DNA of 18,263 nucleotides, taken from positions 1 through 18,263 of the forward strand of contig DAIETC010000053.1 of NCBI GenBank assembly GCA_027345905.1, in the 5' to 3' direction. This document shows positions 12,934 through 18,263 of the stretch, piece after piece. The notes below the pieces were generated by a model. That model saw nothing but the letters and a program-made list of their open reading frames with translations. It did not search any database and had not been told where the DNA came from. The DNA comes from Kineosporiaceae bacterium. GTDB lineage: Bacteria > Actinomycetota > Actinomycetes > Actinomycetales > Angustibacteraceae. Within the stretch, counting starts at the first letter, position 1. The number at the start of each line of letters is the position of its first letter. Position numbers and translations under genes: made by a program.

Positions 12934-14184
12934 TCAGCGGGCCTGCGCGCTGAGCTCGCCGCGGGCGACCCGTACCCGCAACAGCTCACCGGCGCTGACG
13001 CTGCCCGCGTCGCGGACGACGTCCCCGTCGGCCCGCTGGACGACGGCGTAGCCGCGGTCGAGCGTTGCTGCCGGCGAGAGCGAGCGCACCTGGGCGTGCA
13101 GGTGCTGCACCTGGTCGCCGGCCCGGTCCAGCTGGGCCGTGAGGCATTGCCGGGCCTGGTGCAGGGCCGCCTGCACCTCACGGGAGCGCGCGTCGAGCAC
13201 CGTGTGCGGTTGCGCCAGCACCGGGCGGCTGCGAAGCGCCGCCAATGCGGCCTGTTCGGCCTCGACCCGGTGGCTGATCGAGCGGCGCAGGCGTTCACGC
13301 GCTCGGGTCAGCGCGGCCAGCTCCTCGCCGACGTCCGGGACGATGCAGCCGGCCGCGTCGGTGGGCGTCGAGGCGCGGACGTCGGCCACCAGGTCGAGCA
13401 GCGGGGTGTCGACGTCGTGGCCGATCGCGCTCACGACCGGGGTGCGCGCGTCGGCCACGGCGCGCAGCAGGGTCTCGTTGCTGAAGGCCAGCAGGTCTTC
13501 GAGCGAGCCGCCGCCGCGGGCGATGACGATGACGTCGACCTCGGCGTCGGCGTCCAGCTCTCGCAGGGCGGCGACGACCTGCGTGACCGCGTGCGGTCCC
13601 TGCACCGCCACCTCGCGGATCGCGAAGCGGACGGCGGGCCAGCGGCGGCGCGCGTTCTCGACCACGTCGTGCTCGGCCGCGCTGGCGCGCCCGCACACCA
13701 GGCCGACGGTACGGGGCAGGAAGGGCAGGGCGCGCTTTCGTCGGGGGTCGAACAGGCCCTCGGCGCCCAGCAGTCGCTTGAGGTGCTCGATGCGGGCCAG
13801 CAGCTCACCGATTCCCACGGGACGGATCGCGTCGGCGCTCAGCTGCAGCGTCCCGCGCTTCTCCCAGAACGTGGGCTTGGCGTGCACGACGACGCGGGCG
13901 CCGTCGACCAGGTCGGTGCCGATCGCGTCCAGCACGCGGGTGGTCGCGGTGACCGCGAGCGAGAAGTCGACGTCGGTGTCGCGCAAGGTCAGGTAGACCA
14001 GTGAGCTGGCCGGTCGGCGGACCAGTTGCACGACCTGGCCCTCGACCCACACCGGGGACATGCGGGCGACGTACTGAGCCATCTTCGTGCTGAGCAGCCG
14101 CACTGGCCACGGGTGCTCGGCGCTCGTGTCCAGGGCGCGCTCGGGCAGCTGGCGGCGTCCGGTCGGCTCGGCTGCAGCGCTCAT
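12934..14184 (-). CDS. xseA: Exodeoxyribonuclease VII large subunit
   Basis: This is the catalytic subunit of exonuclease VII. The 416-residue product has an N-terminal OB-fold (about residues 27-125: VRLLSTKMAQYVARMSPVWV and LVYLTLRDTDVDFSLAV) that binds single-stranded DNA. The catalytic domain shows PRTVGLVCGRASAAEHDVV, VIVIARGGGSLEDLLAFSNE (218-237), and GHDVDTPLLDLVADVRASTPTDAA (255-278). A long coiled-coil-like helical region (about 285-375) follows, and then the RGYAVV-containing C-terminus. The ATG at 14184 is exactly 6 bases after a TAAGGT box, so the mRNA is probably leaderless. The gene is divergent from ispH, with the two -10 boxes 39 bases apart. Length and motifs are typical. 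Confidence 0.97.
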   Translation of the reverse strand: MSAAAEPTGRRQLPERALDTSAEHPWPVRLLSTKMAQYVARMSPVWVEGQVVQLVRRPASSLVYLTLRDTDVDFSLAVTATTRVLDAIGTDLVDGARVVVHAKPTFWEKRGTLQLSADAIRPVGIGELLARIEHLKRLLGAEGLFDPRRKRALPFLPRTVGLVCGRASAAEHDVVENARRRWPAVRFAIREVAVQGPHAVTQVVAALRELDADAEVDVIVIARGGGSLEDLLAFSNETLLRAVADARTPVVSAIGHDVDTPLLDLVADVRASTPTDAAGCIVPDVGEELAALTRARERLRRSISHRVEAEQAALAALRSRPVLAQPHTVLDARSREVQAALHQARQCLTAQLDRAGDQVQHLHAQVRSLSPAATLDRGYAVVQRADGDVVRDAGSVSAGELLRVRVARGELSAQAR

Positions 14185-14190
14185 CCAGCC

Positions 14191-14196
14191 ACCTTA
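14191..14196 (-). promoter_or_regulatory. -10 box for leaderless xseA mRNA
   Basis: TAAGGT on the minus strand is followed by 6 bases and the xseA ATG. The promoter is back to back with that of ispH. Confidence 0.6.
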
Positions 14197-14235
14197 CGCA
14201 GCGCTGCCACGGTGTGGTCGCTCGCCGAACGCACT

Positions 14236-14241
14236 TACCAT
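14236..14241 (+). promoter_or_regulatory. -10 box for leaderless ispH mRNA
   Basis: TACCAT is followed by 6 bases and the GTG at 14248, which is the only in-frame start at the family's usual N-terminus. An ATG at 14240 overlapping the box is out of frame. Confidence 0.6.
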
Positions 14242-14247
14242 GGGGCG

Positions 14248-15225
14248 GTGAGCGAAACGGGCAAGCGGGTGCTGCTGGCGGCTCCGCGGGGATACTGCGC
14301 GGGCGTCGACCGCGCGGTCGTGGCGGTCGAGAAGGCACTGGAGCTGTACGGGCCGCCCGTGTACGTGCGCAAGCAGATCGTGCACAACCGGCACGTCGTG
14401 ACCACGCTGGAAAGGCGTGGGGCAGTCTTCGTGGAGGAGACGGACGAGGTGCCGCAGGGAGCGACAGTGGTGCTCTCGGCGCACGGCGTGGCTCCCGTGG
14501 TGCACGAACAGGCAGCGCGCCTGCAGCTGCGGACCATCGACGCGACCTGCCCGTTGGTCACCAAGGTTCATCACGAGGCACGCCGGTTCGCGGGCGAGGA
14601 CTTCGACATCCTGCTGATCGGGCATGAGGGGCACGAAGAGGTCGTGGGGACCGCGGGGGAGGCGCCGGCGAACATCCAGCTCGTGGACGGCCCGGAGTCC
14701 GTCGACGCCGTTCAGGTGCGGGATCCCGAGCGGGTCGTGTGGCTCTCGCAGACCACGCTTTCGGTCGACGAGACCATGCAGATCGTGCGCCAGTTGCGCG
14801 CCCGGTTCCCCAAGCTGCAGGACCCACCGAGCGACGACATCTGCTACGCCACCCAGAACCGTCAGGTCGCGGTCAAGCAGATCGCGCCGCAGGCGGAGCT
14901 GGTGCTTGTCGTCGGCTCGCGCAACTCCTCGAACTCGGTGCGCCTGGTCGAGGTGGCGTTGGAGCACGGGGCCGGCGCCAGTTACCTGATCGACTACGCC
15001 GACGAGATCGACCCGACCTGGCTGGACGGCGTCACGACCGTGGGCGTGACCAGCGGCGCCAGCGTCCCCGAGCTGCTCGTGCGTGAGGTCCTCGCGTACC
15101 TGGCCGCCCACGGGTATGGCGCAGTCGAGGAGGTCGTCTGCGCACAGGAGAGCCTGCTGTTCTCCCTTCCCAAGGAGCTGCGCCGCGACCTCAAGGCCGC
15201 GACCGCCGCTGCTCCTGGGGTCTAG
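14248..15225 (+). CDS. ispH: 4-hydroxy-3-methylbut-2-enyl diphosphate reductase
   Basis: IspH (LytB) is the iron-sulfur enzyme of the last MEP-pathway step. It reduces HMBPP to IPP and DMAPP for isoprenoid and quinone synthesis. The 325-residue product has the three cluster cysteines: C17 in APRGYCAGVDRA, C101 in IDATCPLVTKVH, and C199 in DDICYATQNRQ. It also has substrate-site histidines H46 (IVHNRHVV) and H79 (SAHGVAP), GHEGHEEVVGT with the proton-relay glutamate (E131), and SRNSSNSVRL. The GTG start is fixed by a TACCAT box exactly 6 bases upstream. The frame stays open upstream to 14026, but that part overlaps xseA in antisense. The gene is convergent with rmuC and separated from it by palindromic DNA. 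Confidence 0.98.
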   Translation: MSETGKRVLLAAPRGYCAGVDRAVVAVEKALELYGPPVYVRKQIVHNRHVVTTLERRGAVFVEETDEVPQGATVVLSAHGVAPVVHEQAARLQLRTIDATCPLVTKVHHEARRFAGEDFDILLIGHEGHEEVVGTAGEAPANIQLVDGPESVDAVQVRDPERVVWLSQTTLSVDETMQIVRQLRARFPKLQDPPSDDICYATQNRQVAVKQIAPQAELVLVVGSRNSSNSVRLVEVALEHGAGASYLIDYADEIDPTWLDGVTTVGVTSGASVPELLVREVLAYLAAHGYGAVEEVVCAQESLLFSLPKELRRDLKAATAAAPGV

Positions 15226-15242
15226 CGCCTGTCGGATGCCAC

Positions 15243-15294
15243 TGAGCCAACTCTCCCGCGGGAGAGTTGGCTCAAACTCTCCCGCGGGAGAGTT
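15243..15294. terminator. Two adjacent large palindromes between convergent ispH and rmuC
   Basis: Bases 15243-15274 are a perfect 32-base palindrome. Directly after it, 15275-15294 repeat its 20-base core, AACTCTCCCGCGGGAGAGTT, which is itself perfectly palindromic. Either copy folds into a strong stem on either strand. The location 18 bases after the ispH stop fits a bidirectional terminator without a T-tract. The duplicated core could also mark a dispersed repeat family. Confidence 0.7.
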
Positions 15295-15305
15295 AGGTCG
15301 CCCCA

Positions 15306-15368
15306 CTGAACGACCCGCTCAACCGGCTGAACGACCCGCTCAACCGGCTGAACGACCCGCTCAACCGG
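15306..15368. repeat. Three-copy 21-base tandem repeat at the rmuC 3' end
   Basis: Three identical 21-base units (15306-15326, 15327-15347, 15348-15368) begin CTGAACGACCCGC and end TCAACCGG. Being 7 codons long, the array is open as ERPAQPA repeats on the plus strand and as VQPVERV repeats in one minus frame. The rmuC stop codon lies inside the third unit. Confidence 0.9.
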
Positions 15369-16485
15369 CTGCACGGTGGTCGTCGAGCAGCTCGACGCTG
15401 GTCAACGTGCGTGGCGTGGTCTCGACCGGTTCCGGTGCTTGGATGACCGTGCCCGTTAGGTCGAGGTCGTTCATCCGTCGCGCGGTGACCAGCACCCGGC
15501 GCTCGAGCGTGCCCACCAGCGCGTTGTAGTCCTCGACGCCGCGCTGCAGCGTGCGGCCCAGCTTGGCGGTGTGCGAGCCGAGCGTGGACAGCCGCGCGTA
15601 CAGCTCGCGGCCGACGTCGAACAGCTCGCGGGCGTTGCCCGCCAGCGCGTCCTGCTGCCAGGTGTAGGCGCAGGTGCGCAGCACCGCGAGCAGGGTCGCC
15701 GGGGAGGCGAGCACGACCCGGGCGCTCATCGCGTGCTCGTACAGCGAGCCGTCCGCGTCCAGCGCCGCGGCGAGGATGGCGTCACCTGGGACGAAACAGA
15801 CGACCATCTCGGGGGTCGGCGCGAACGCGGCCCAGTACTCCCGCGCGGCGAGCACGTCGACATGGCCGCGCAGGGCCTTGGCGTGCGCGCTGAGCAGCCC
15901 CTCGCGCTCGGGCGACTGCGCCGCGGCCGCGTCCAGGAACGCCGCGAGCGGTGCCTTGGCGTCGACCACCAGGTTCTTGCCCCCGGGAAGGTGCACGACC
16001 AGGTCGGGGCGCAGCACGTTGCCGCCGGGTCCGGTGGCGCTGGGCTGTTCGGTGAAGTCGACCCGAGCGAGCATGCCGGCGGCCTCCACGACGCGGCGCA
16101 GCTGCGCCTCGCCCCAGGTGCCGCGCACGTTGGAGGACCGCAGGGCGCCGGCGAGCGAGGCGGTCTGTTGGCGCAGTGCTTCGCCGGAGGTCACGACGGC
16201 GGACAGCTGCTGGTCGATGCGGGAGAACTGGTCGACCCGGTCACGCTCGAGCTGGCCGACCTGGCGCTCGACGCGCCCCAACCCCTCACGCAGCGGCGCG
16301 AGCACGCCGGCCAGCTCATGGTCAGCCTCACGGCTGGTCTCAAGGTCGGCGATGCGCTCTCGCAGCAGCTCGCGCTCGGCATCGGCGCCGGCGTGGCGCG
16401 CATGCACGTGGGCGCGCACGAGCAGCCCGGCGATCAGCGCCCCCGCGGCGAAGGCGATGACGGCGATCACGAAGGTCTGGTCCAT
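15361..16485 (-). CDS. rmuC: DNA recombination protein RmuC
   Basis: The 374-residue product begins MDQTFVIAVIAFAAGALIAGLLVRA, a single N-terminal membrane anchor (about residues 5-24). A coiled coil follows (about 35-130), with many Glu, Arg and Gln residues (ADAERELLRERIADLE and later QLERDRVDQFSRIDQQL). The RmuC domain is then visible: RGTWGEAQLRRVVEAAGM, PDLVVHLPGGKNLVVDAKAPL with nuclease-like D and K residues, and PEMVVCFVPGDAILAAAL. RmuC limits DNA inversions and recombination of short inverted repeats; the mechanism is not settled. I chose the ATG at 16485. An in-frame extension to 16692 reads RQGS repeats that are merely the antisense of the methyltransferase repeat. A minus-strand TACGGT (16529-16534) may be its -10 box. 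The stop lies in a tandem repeat, so the C-terminus may have been altered. Confidence 0.95.
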   Translation of the reverse strand: MDQTFVIAVIAFAAGALIAGLLVRAHVHARHAGADAERELLRERIADLETSREADHELAGVLAPLREGLGRVERQVGQLERDRVDQFSRIDQQLSAVVTSGEALRQQTASLAGALRSSNVRGTWGEAQLRRVVEAAGMLARVDFTEQPSATGPGGNVLRPDLVVHLPGGKNLVVDAKAPLAAFLDAAAAQSPEREGLLSAHAKALRGHVDVLAAREYWAAFAPTPEMVVCFVPGDAILAAALDADGSLYEHAMSARVVLASPATLLAVLRTCAYTWQQDALAGNARELFDVGRELYARLSTLGSHTAKLGRTLQRGVEDYNALVGTLERRVLVTARRMNDLDLTGTVIQAPEPVETTPRTLTSVELLDDHRAAG

Positions 16486-16532
16486 GTGCCTCAGGCTGCC
16501 ACCCGCCACCGACAACGCCCCGGACGTGACCG

Positions 16533-16538
16533 TAGGGT
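16533..16538 (+). promoter_or_regulatory. -10 box for leaderless methyltransferase mRNA
   Basis: TAGGGT is followed by 6 bases and the ATG at 16545. CCGACA (16509-16514), 18 bases upstream, resembles a -35 box. The first two bases are shared with a minus-strand TACGGT that could serve rmuC. Confidence 0.6.
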
Positions 16539-16544
16539 GCCGCC

Positions 16545-17219
16545 ATGTCGGGCGCCGAGACCCCTGCCGAGACCCCTGCCGAGAACCCTGCCGAGAACCC
16601 TGCCGAGAAGCCTGCCGGGAACCGATGGCTGGTCGAGACCGGCGGCACCCGTGGCCCGGCGTACGCCGAACACTTCCGCAAGCTGGCGGCATCGGGGGCC
16701 GACCTGGACGGCGAGGCGCGGTTCGTCGCCTCGCTGCTGCGCTCGCCCGCTCGGGTGCTGGAGGCCGGCTGCGGCACGGGGCGGGTGGCTGTGTCCCTGG
16801 CGCAGCTGGGGCACACGCTCACCGGCGTCGACCTGGACGCGTCCATGCTCACCGAAGCCCGGCGCGACGCGCTGCGGGTCGGCGCCGACGTCCGGTGGCT
16901 GCAGGCCGACCTGATCGAGCTGCCCCAGGTGCTGCCCTGCGAGCAGTTCGACCTGGTCGTCGCGGCCGGCAACGTTCTCGTCTACCTCACGCCGGGCACC
17001 GAGGCGGCGGTCGTGGCCGCCATGGCTGGCGCCTTGGCGCCGGGCGGCCTGCTGGTCAGCGGCTTCGTGCTCGACCGGCACGTGAGCAGCGCCGACTACG
17101 ACCGATGGTGTGAGCAAGCGGGACTGCTTGCGGCGCAGCGGTTCTCGACCTGGGACCGGGCGCCCGCGGACGCGGGGGGCGAGCCCGACACGTACGCCGT
17201 GCGCGTTCATCGCCGGTAG
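16545..17219 (+). CDS. Class I SAM-dependent methyltransferase with repeat-rich N-terminus
   Basis: The 224-residue protein has a Rossmann-type methyltransferase core (about residues 55-200). VLEAGCGTGRVAVSLA (71-86) is motif I for S-adenosylmethionine binding. GVDLDASML (94-102) carries the acidic residue that binds the ribose. DLVVAAGNVLVYL is motif IV-like, and LAPGGLLVSGF resembles motif VI. The first 25 residues, ETPAETPAENPAENPAEKPA in the main part, come from a DNA tandem repeat and are probably disordered. The substrate is not predictable. The ATG at 16545 is supported by a TAGGGT box 6 bases upstream. The stop TAG (17217-17219) is part of the TAGGGT that probably serves ychF. The gene is divergent from rmuC. 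Confidence 0.9.
   Translation: MSGAETPAETPAENPAENPAEKPAGNRWLVETGGTRGPAYAEHFRKLAASGADLDGEARFVASLLRSPARVLEAGCGTGRVAVSLAQLGHTLTGVDLDASMLTEARRDALRVGADVRWLQADLIELPQVLPCEQFDLVVAAGNVLVYLTPGTEAAVVAAMAGALAPGGLLVSGFVLDRHVSSADYDRWCEQAGLLAAQRFSTWDRAPADAGGEPDTYAVRVHRR
16557..16616 (+). repeat. Five-copy 12-base tandem repeat in the methyltransferase N-terminus
   Basis: Five consecutive 12-base units are seen: GAGACCCCTGCC twice, GAGAACCCTGCC twice and GAGAAGCCTGCC once. Each encodes Glu-X-Pro-Ala with X = Thr, Asn or Lys. Units are in frame, so copy-number change would alter length only. Confidence 0.95.
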
Positions 17220-17222
17220 GGT
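17217..17222 (+). promoter_or_regulatory. Candidate -10 box for ychF
   Basis: TAGGGT lies 9 bases before the ychF GTG and overlaps the methyltransferase stop codon. The spacing is slightly longer than the 6-7 bases at other starts here, so the transcript would be leaderless or have a leader of a few bases. Confidence 0.4.
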
Positions 17223-17231
17223 CTTGTTCTC

Positions 17232-18263
17232 GTGGCACTCACCATCGGCATCGTCGGCCTGCCCAACGTCGGCAAGTCCACGCTGTTCAACGCCCTGACG
17301 AAGAACAACGTCCTCGCAGCCAACTACCCGTTCGCGACCATCGAGCCCAACATCGGCGTCGTTCCGCTGCCCGACGACCGACTGGCCCAGCTGGCGGCGA
17401 TCTTCTCCAGCGCCCGGATCCTGCCCGCGACCGTCTCGTTCGTCGACATCGCTGGCATCGTCAAAGGGGCCAGCGAGGGCGAGGGACTGGGCAACACGTT
17501 TCTCGCCACGATCCGCGAGGCCGATGCGATCTGCCAGGTGACGCGAGCGTTCTCCGACCCCGACGTCGTGCACGTCGGCGGGAAGGTCGACCCGGCGTCC
17601 GACATCGAGACGATCACCACCGAGCTTGCCCTCGCCGACCTGCAGACCCTGGAGCGCGCGGTGGCCCGGCTGGAGAAGGAGGTGCGGGCCAAGAAGGCCG
17701 ACCAGGCGCTGCTGAACGCCGCCCTCGCGGCGCAGGCGGTGCTGGAGAAGGGCAGCACGCTGTACGCCGGGGCCGCGGCTGCCGGCATCGACCTCGCCGA
17801 GGTGCGTGAGCTGTCCCTGCTGACCGCAAAGCCCTTCATCTACGTGTTCAACGTGGATGAGGAGGGCCTGGGTGACGAGGCGCTGAAGACCCGGCTGCGC
17901 GAGCTCGTGGCCCCCGCCGAGGCGATCTTCCTGGACGCGAAGATCGAGGCCGAGCTGACCGAGCTGGAGCCGGCCGAGGCCGCCGAACTGCTGGCGAGCA
18001 TCGGCCAGGACGAGTCGGGACTGCACCAGCTGGCCCGCGTCGGGTTCGCGACGCTTGGTTTGCAGACCTACCTCACGGCCGGGCCTAAGGAGGCGCGGGC
18101 TTGGACGATCCGGCGCGGCTGGACCGCCCCTGCGGCGGCCGGGGTGATCCACACCGACTTCCAACGCGGGTTCATCAAGGCTGAGGTCGTCTTCTTCGAG
18201 GACCTGGTCGCGGCCGGTTCGATGGGCGAGGCGAAGGCCCGTGGCCGCGTGCGGATCGAGGGC
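17232..18263 (+). CDS. ychF: Redox-regulated ATPase YchF (3' end beyond window)
   Basis: YchF (human OLA1 relative) is an Obg-family P-loop protein that binds ATP rather than GTP and associates with ribosomes in stress responses. The 344 visible residues start MALTIGIVGLPNVGKSTLFN, with the P-loop at 9-17. They continue with the switch region ANYPFATIEPNIGVV, VDIAGIVKGASEGEGLGN (71-88, G3), a coiled-coil insert (about 128-185), and NVDE (207-210) in place of the GTPase NKxD, the change that gives ATP preference. The C-terminal TGS domain begins near FATLGLQTYLTAGPKEARAWTI and shows HTDFQRGFIKAEVV. The family is about 360 residues, so roughly 16 are missing because the window ends. The GTG start follows the methyltransferase stop by 12 bases. 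No ribosome-binding site is visible. Confidence 0.97.
   Translation, partial: MALTIGIVGLPNVGKSTLFNALTKNNVLAANYPFATIEPNIGVVPLPDDRLAQLAAIFSSARILPATVSFVDIAGIVKGASEGEGLGNTFLATIREADAICQVTRAFSDPDVVHVGGKVDPASDIETITTELALADLQTLERAVARLEKEVRAKKADQALLNAALAAQAVLEKGSTLYAGAAAAGIDLAEVRELSLLTAKPFIYVFNVDEEGLGDEALKTRLRELVAPAEAIFLDAKIEAELTELEPAEAAELLASIGQDESGLHQLARVGFATLGLQTYLTAGPKEARAWTIRRGWTAPAAAGVIHTDFQRGFIKAEVVFFEDLVAAGSMGEAKARGRVRIEG

Noticed and set aside
14026..14247. N-terminal extension of IspH
   Set aside because: It overlaps xseA in antisense. The TACCAT box and the family N-terminus place the start at 14248.
15306..15368. Short CRISPR array
   Set aside because: The units abut with no spacers, and there are no cas genes nearby.
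15083..15529. Plus-strand ORF with ERPAQPA repeats as a proline-rich protein
   Set aside because: It starts inside ispH, crosses the palindromes and runs into antisense rmuC; only the tandem repeat gives it character.
16486..16692. N-terminal extension of RmuC with RQGS repeats
   Set aside because: It is the antisense translation of the methyltransferase repeat; the membrane anchor starts at the ATG at 16485.

Overview
The window is very GC-rich, and its genes use GTG as well as ATG starts. Most intergenic gaps are short, and several starts lie 6-7 nt after a TANNNT box, which is typical of leaderless actinobacterial mRNAs. The gene content (folD followed by a DUF3017 gene and mdh; xseB-xseA next to ispH, rmuC and ychF; a VapBC45-type toxin-antitoxin pair) points to a member of the Actinomycetes. 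I cannot name a genus from this sequence.

Left block (1-4942). The first ~440 bases hold the end of a small gene and a frameshifted, internally deleted remnant of a VapC-like PIN toxin. Then come folD (one-carbon metabolism), a small DUF3017 membrane protein gene, malate dehydrogenase on the minus strand, and, divergent from it, NADP-isocitrate dehydrogenase followed after 5 bases by exodeoxyribonuclease III. The mdh-icd divergent region carries a perfect 12-base palindrome that could be a shared operator for these TCA-cycle genes.

Middle block (4943-12493). A two-gene toxin-antitoxin module like Rv2018-Rv2019 (VapB45/VapC45) sits as a small plus-strand island with more A/T-rich codon use than its neighbours. 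It is followed by five minus-strand genes, described in transcription order: a class I flavin disulfide reductase; a Gfo/Idh/MocA dehydrogenase with an extra ~200-residue N-terminal domain; a second Gfo/Idh/MocA dehydrogenase; an alpha/beta hydrolase; and a peptidase-S51-like protein with a cysteinyl-tRNA-synthetase-like C-terminal segment. Short gaps and overlaps link most of them, but leaderless promoters inside the run suggest separate transcripts. Substrates are unknown; sugar or cyclitol oxidation is the best general guess for the two dehydrogenases.

Right block (12494-18263). This is a common actinobacterial housekeeping neighbourhood: exonuclease VII subunits xseB and xseA (minus), ispH of the MEP isoprenoid pathway (plus), rmuC (minus), a class I SAM-dependent methyltransferase (plus) and ychF (plus, cut by the window end). 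Large palindromes and a three-copy 21-base tandem repeat fill the convergent ispH-rmuC gap.

I found no RNA gene, CRISPR array, insertion sequence or phage gene. Nothing here is clearly a new multi-gene system. The best leads are the S51/CysRS-tail fusion, the N-terminally extended dehydrogenase, the repeated TANNNT-N6-RTG start architecture, the icd/mdh palindrome, and the hairpin element with two alternative stems at 12574-12633.
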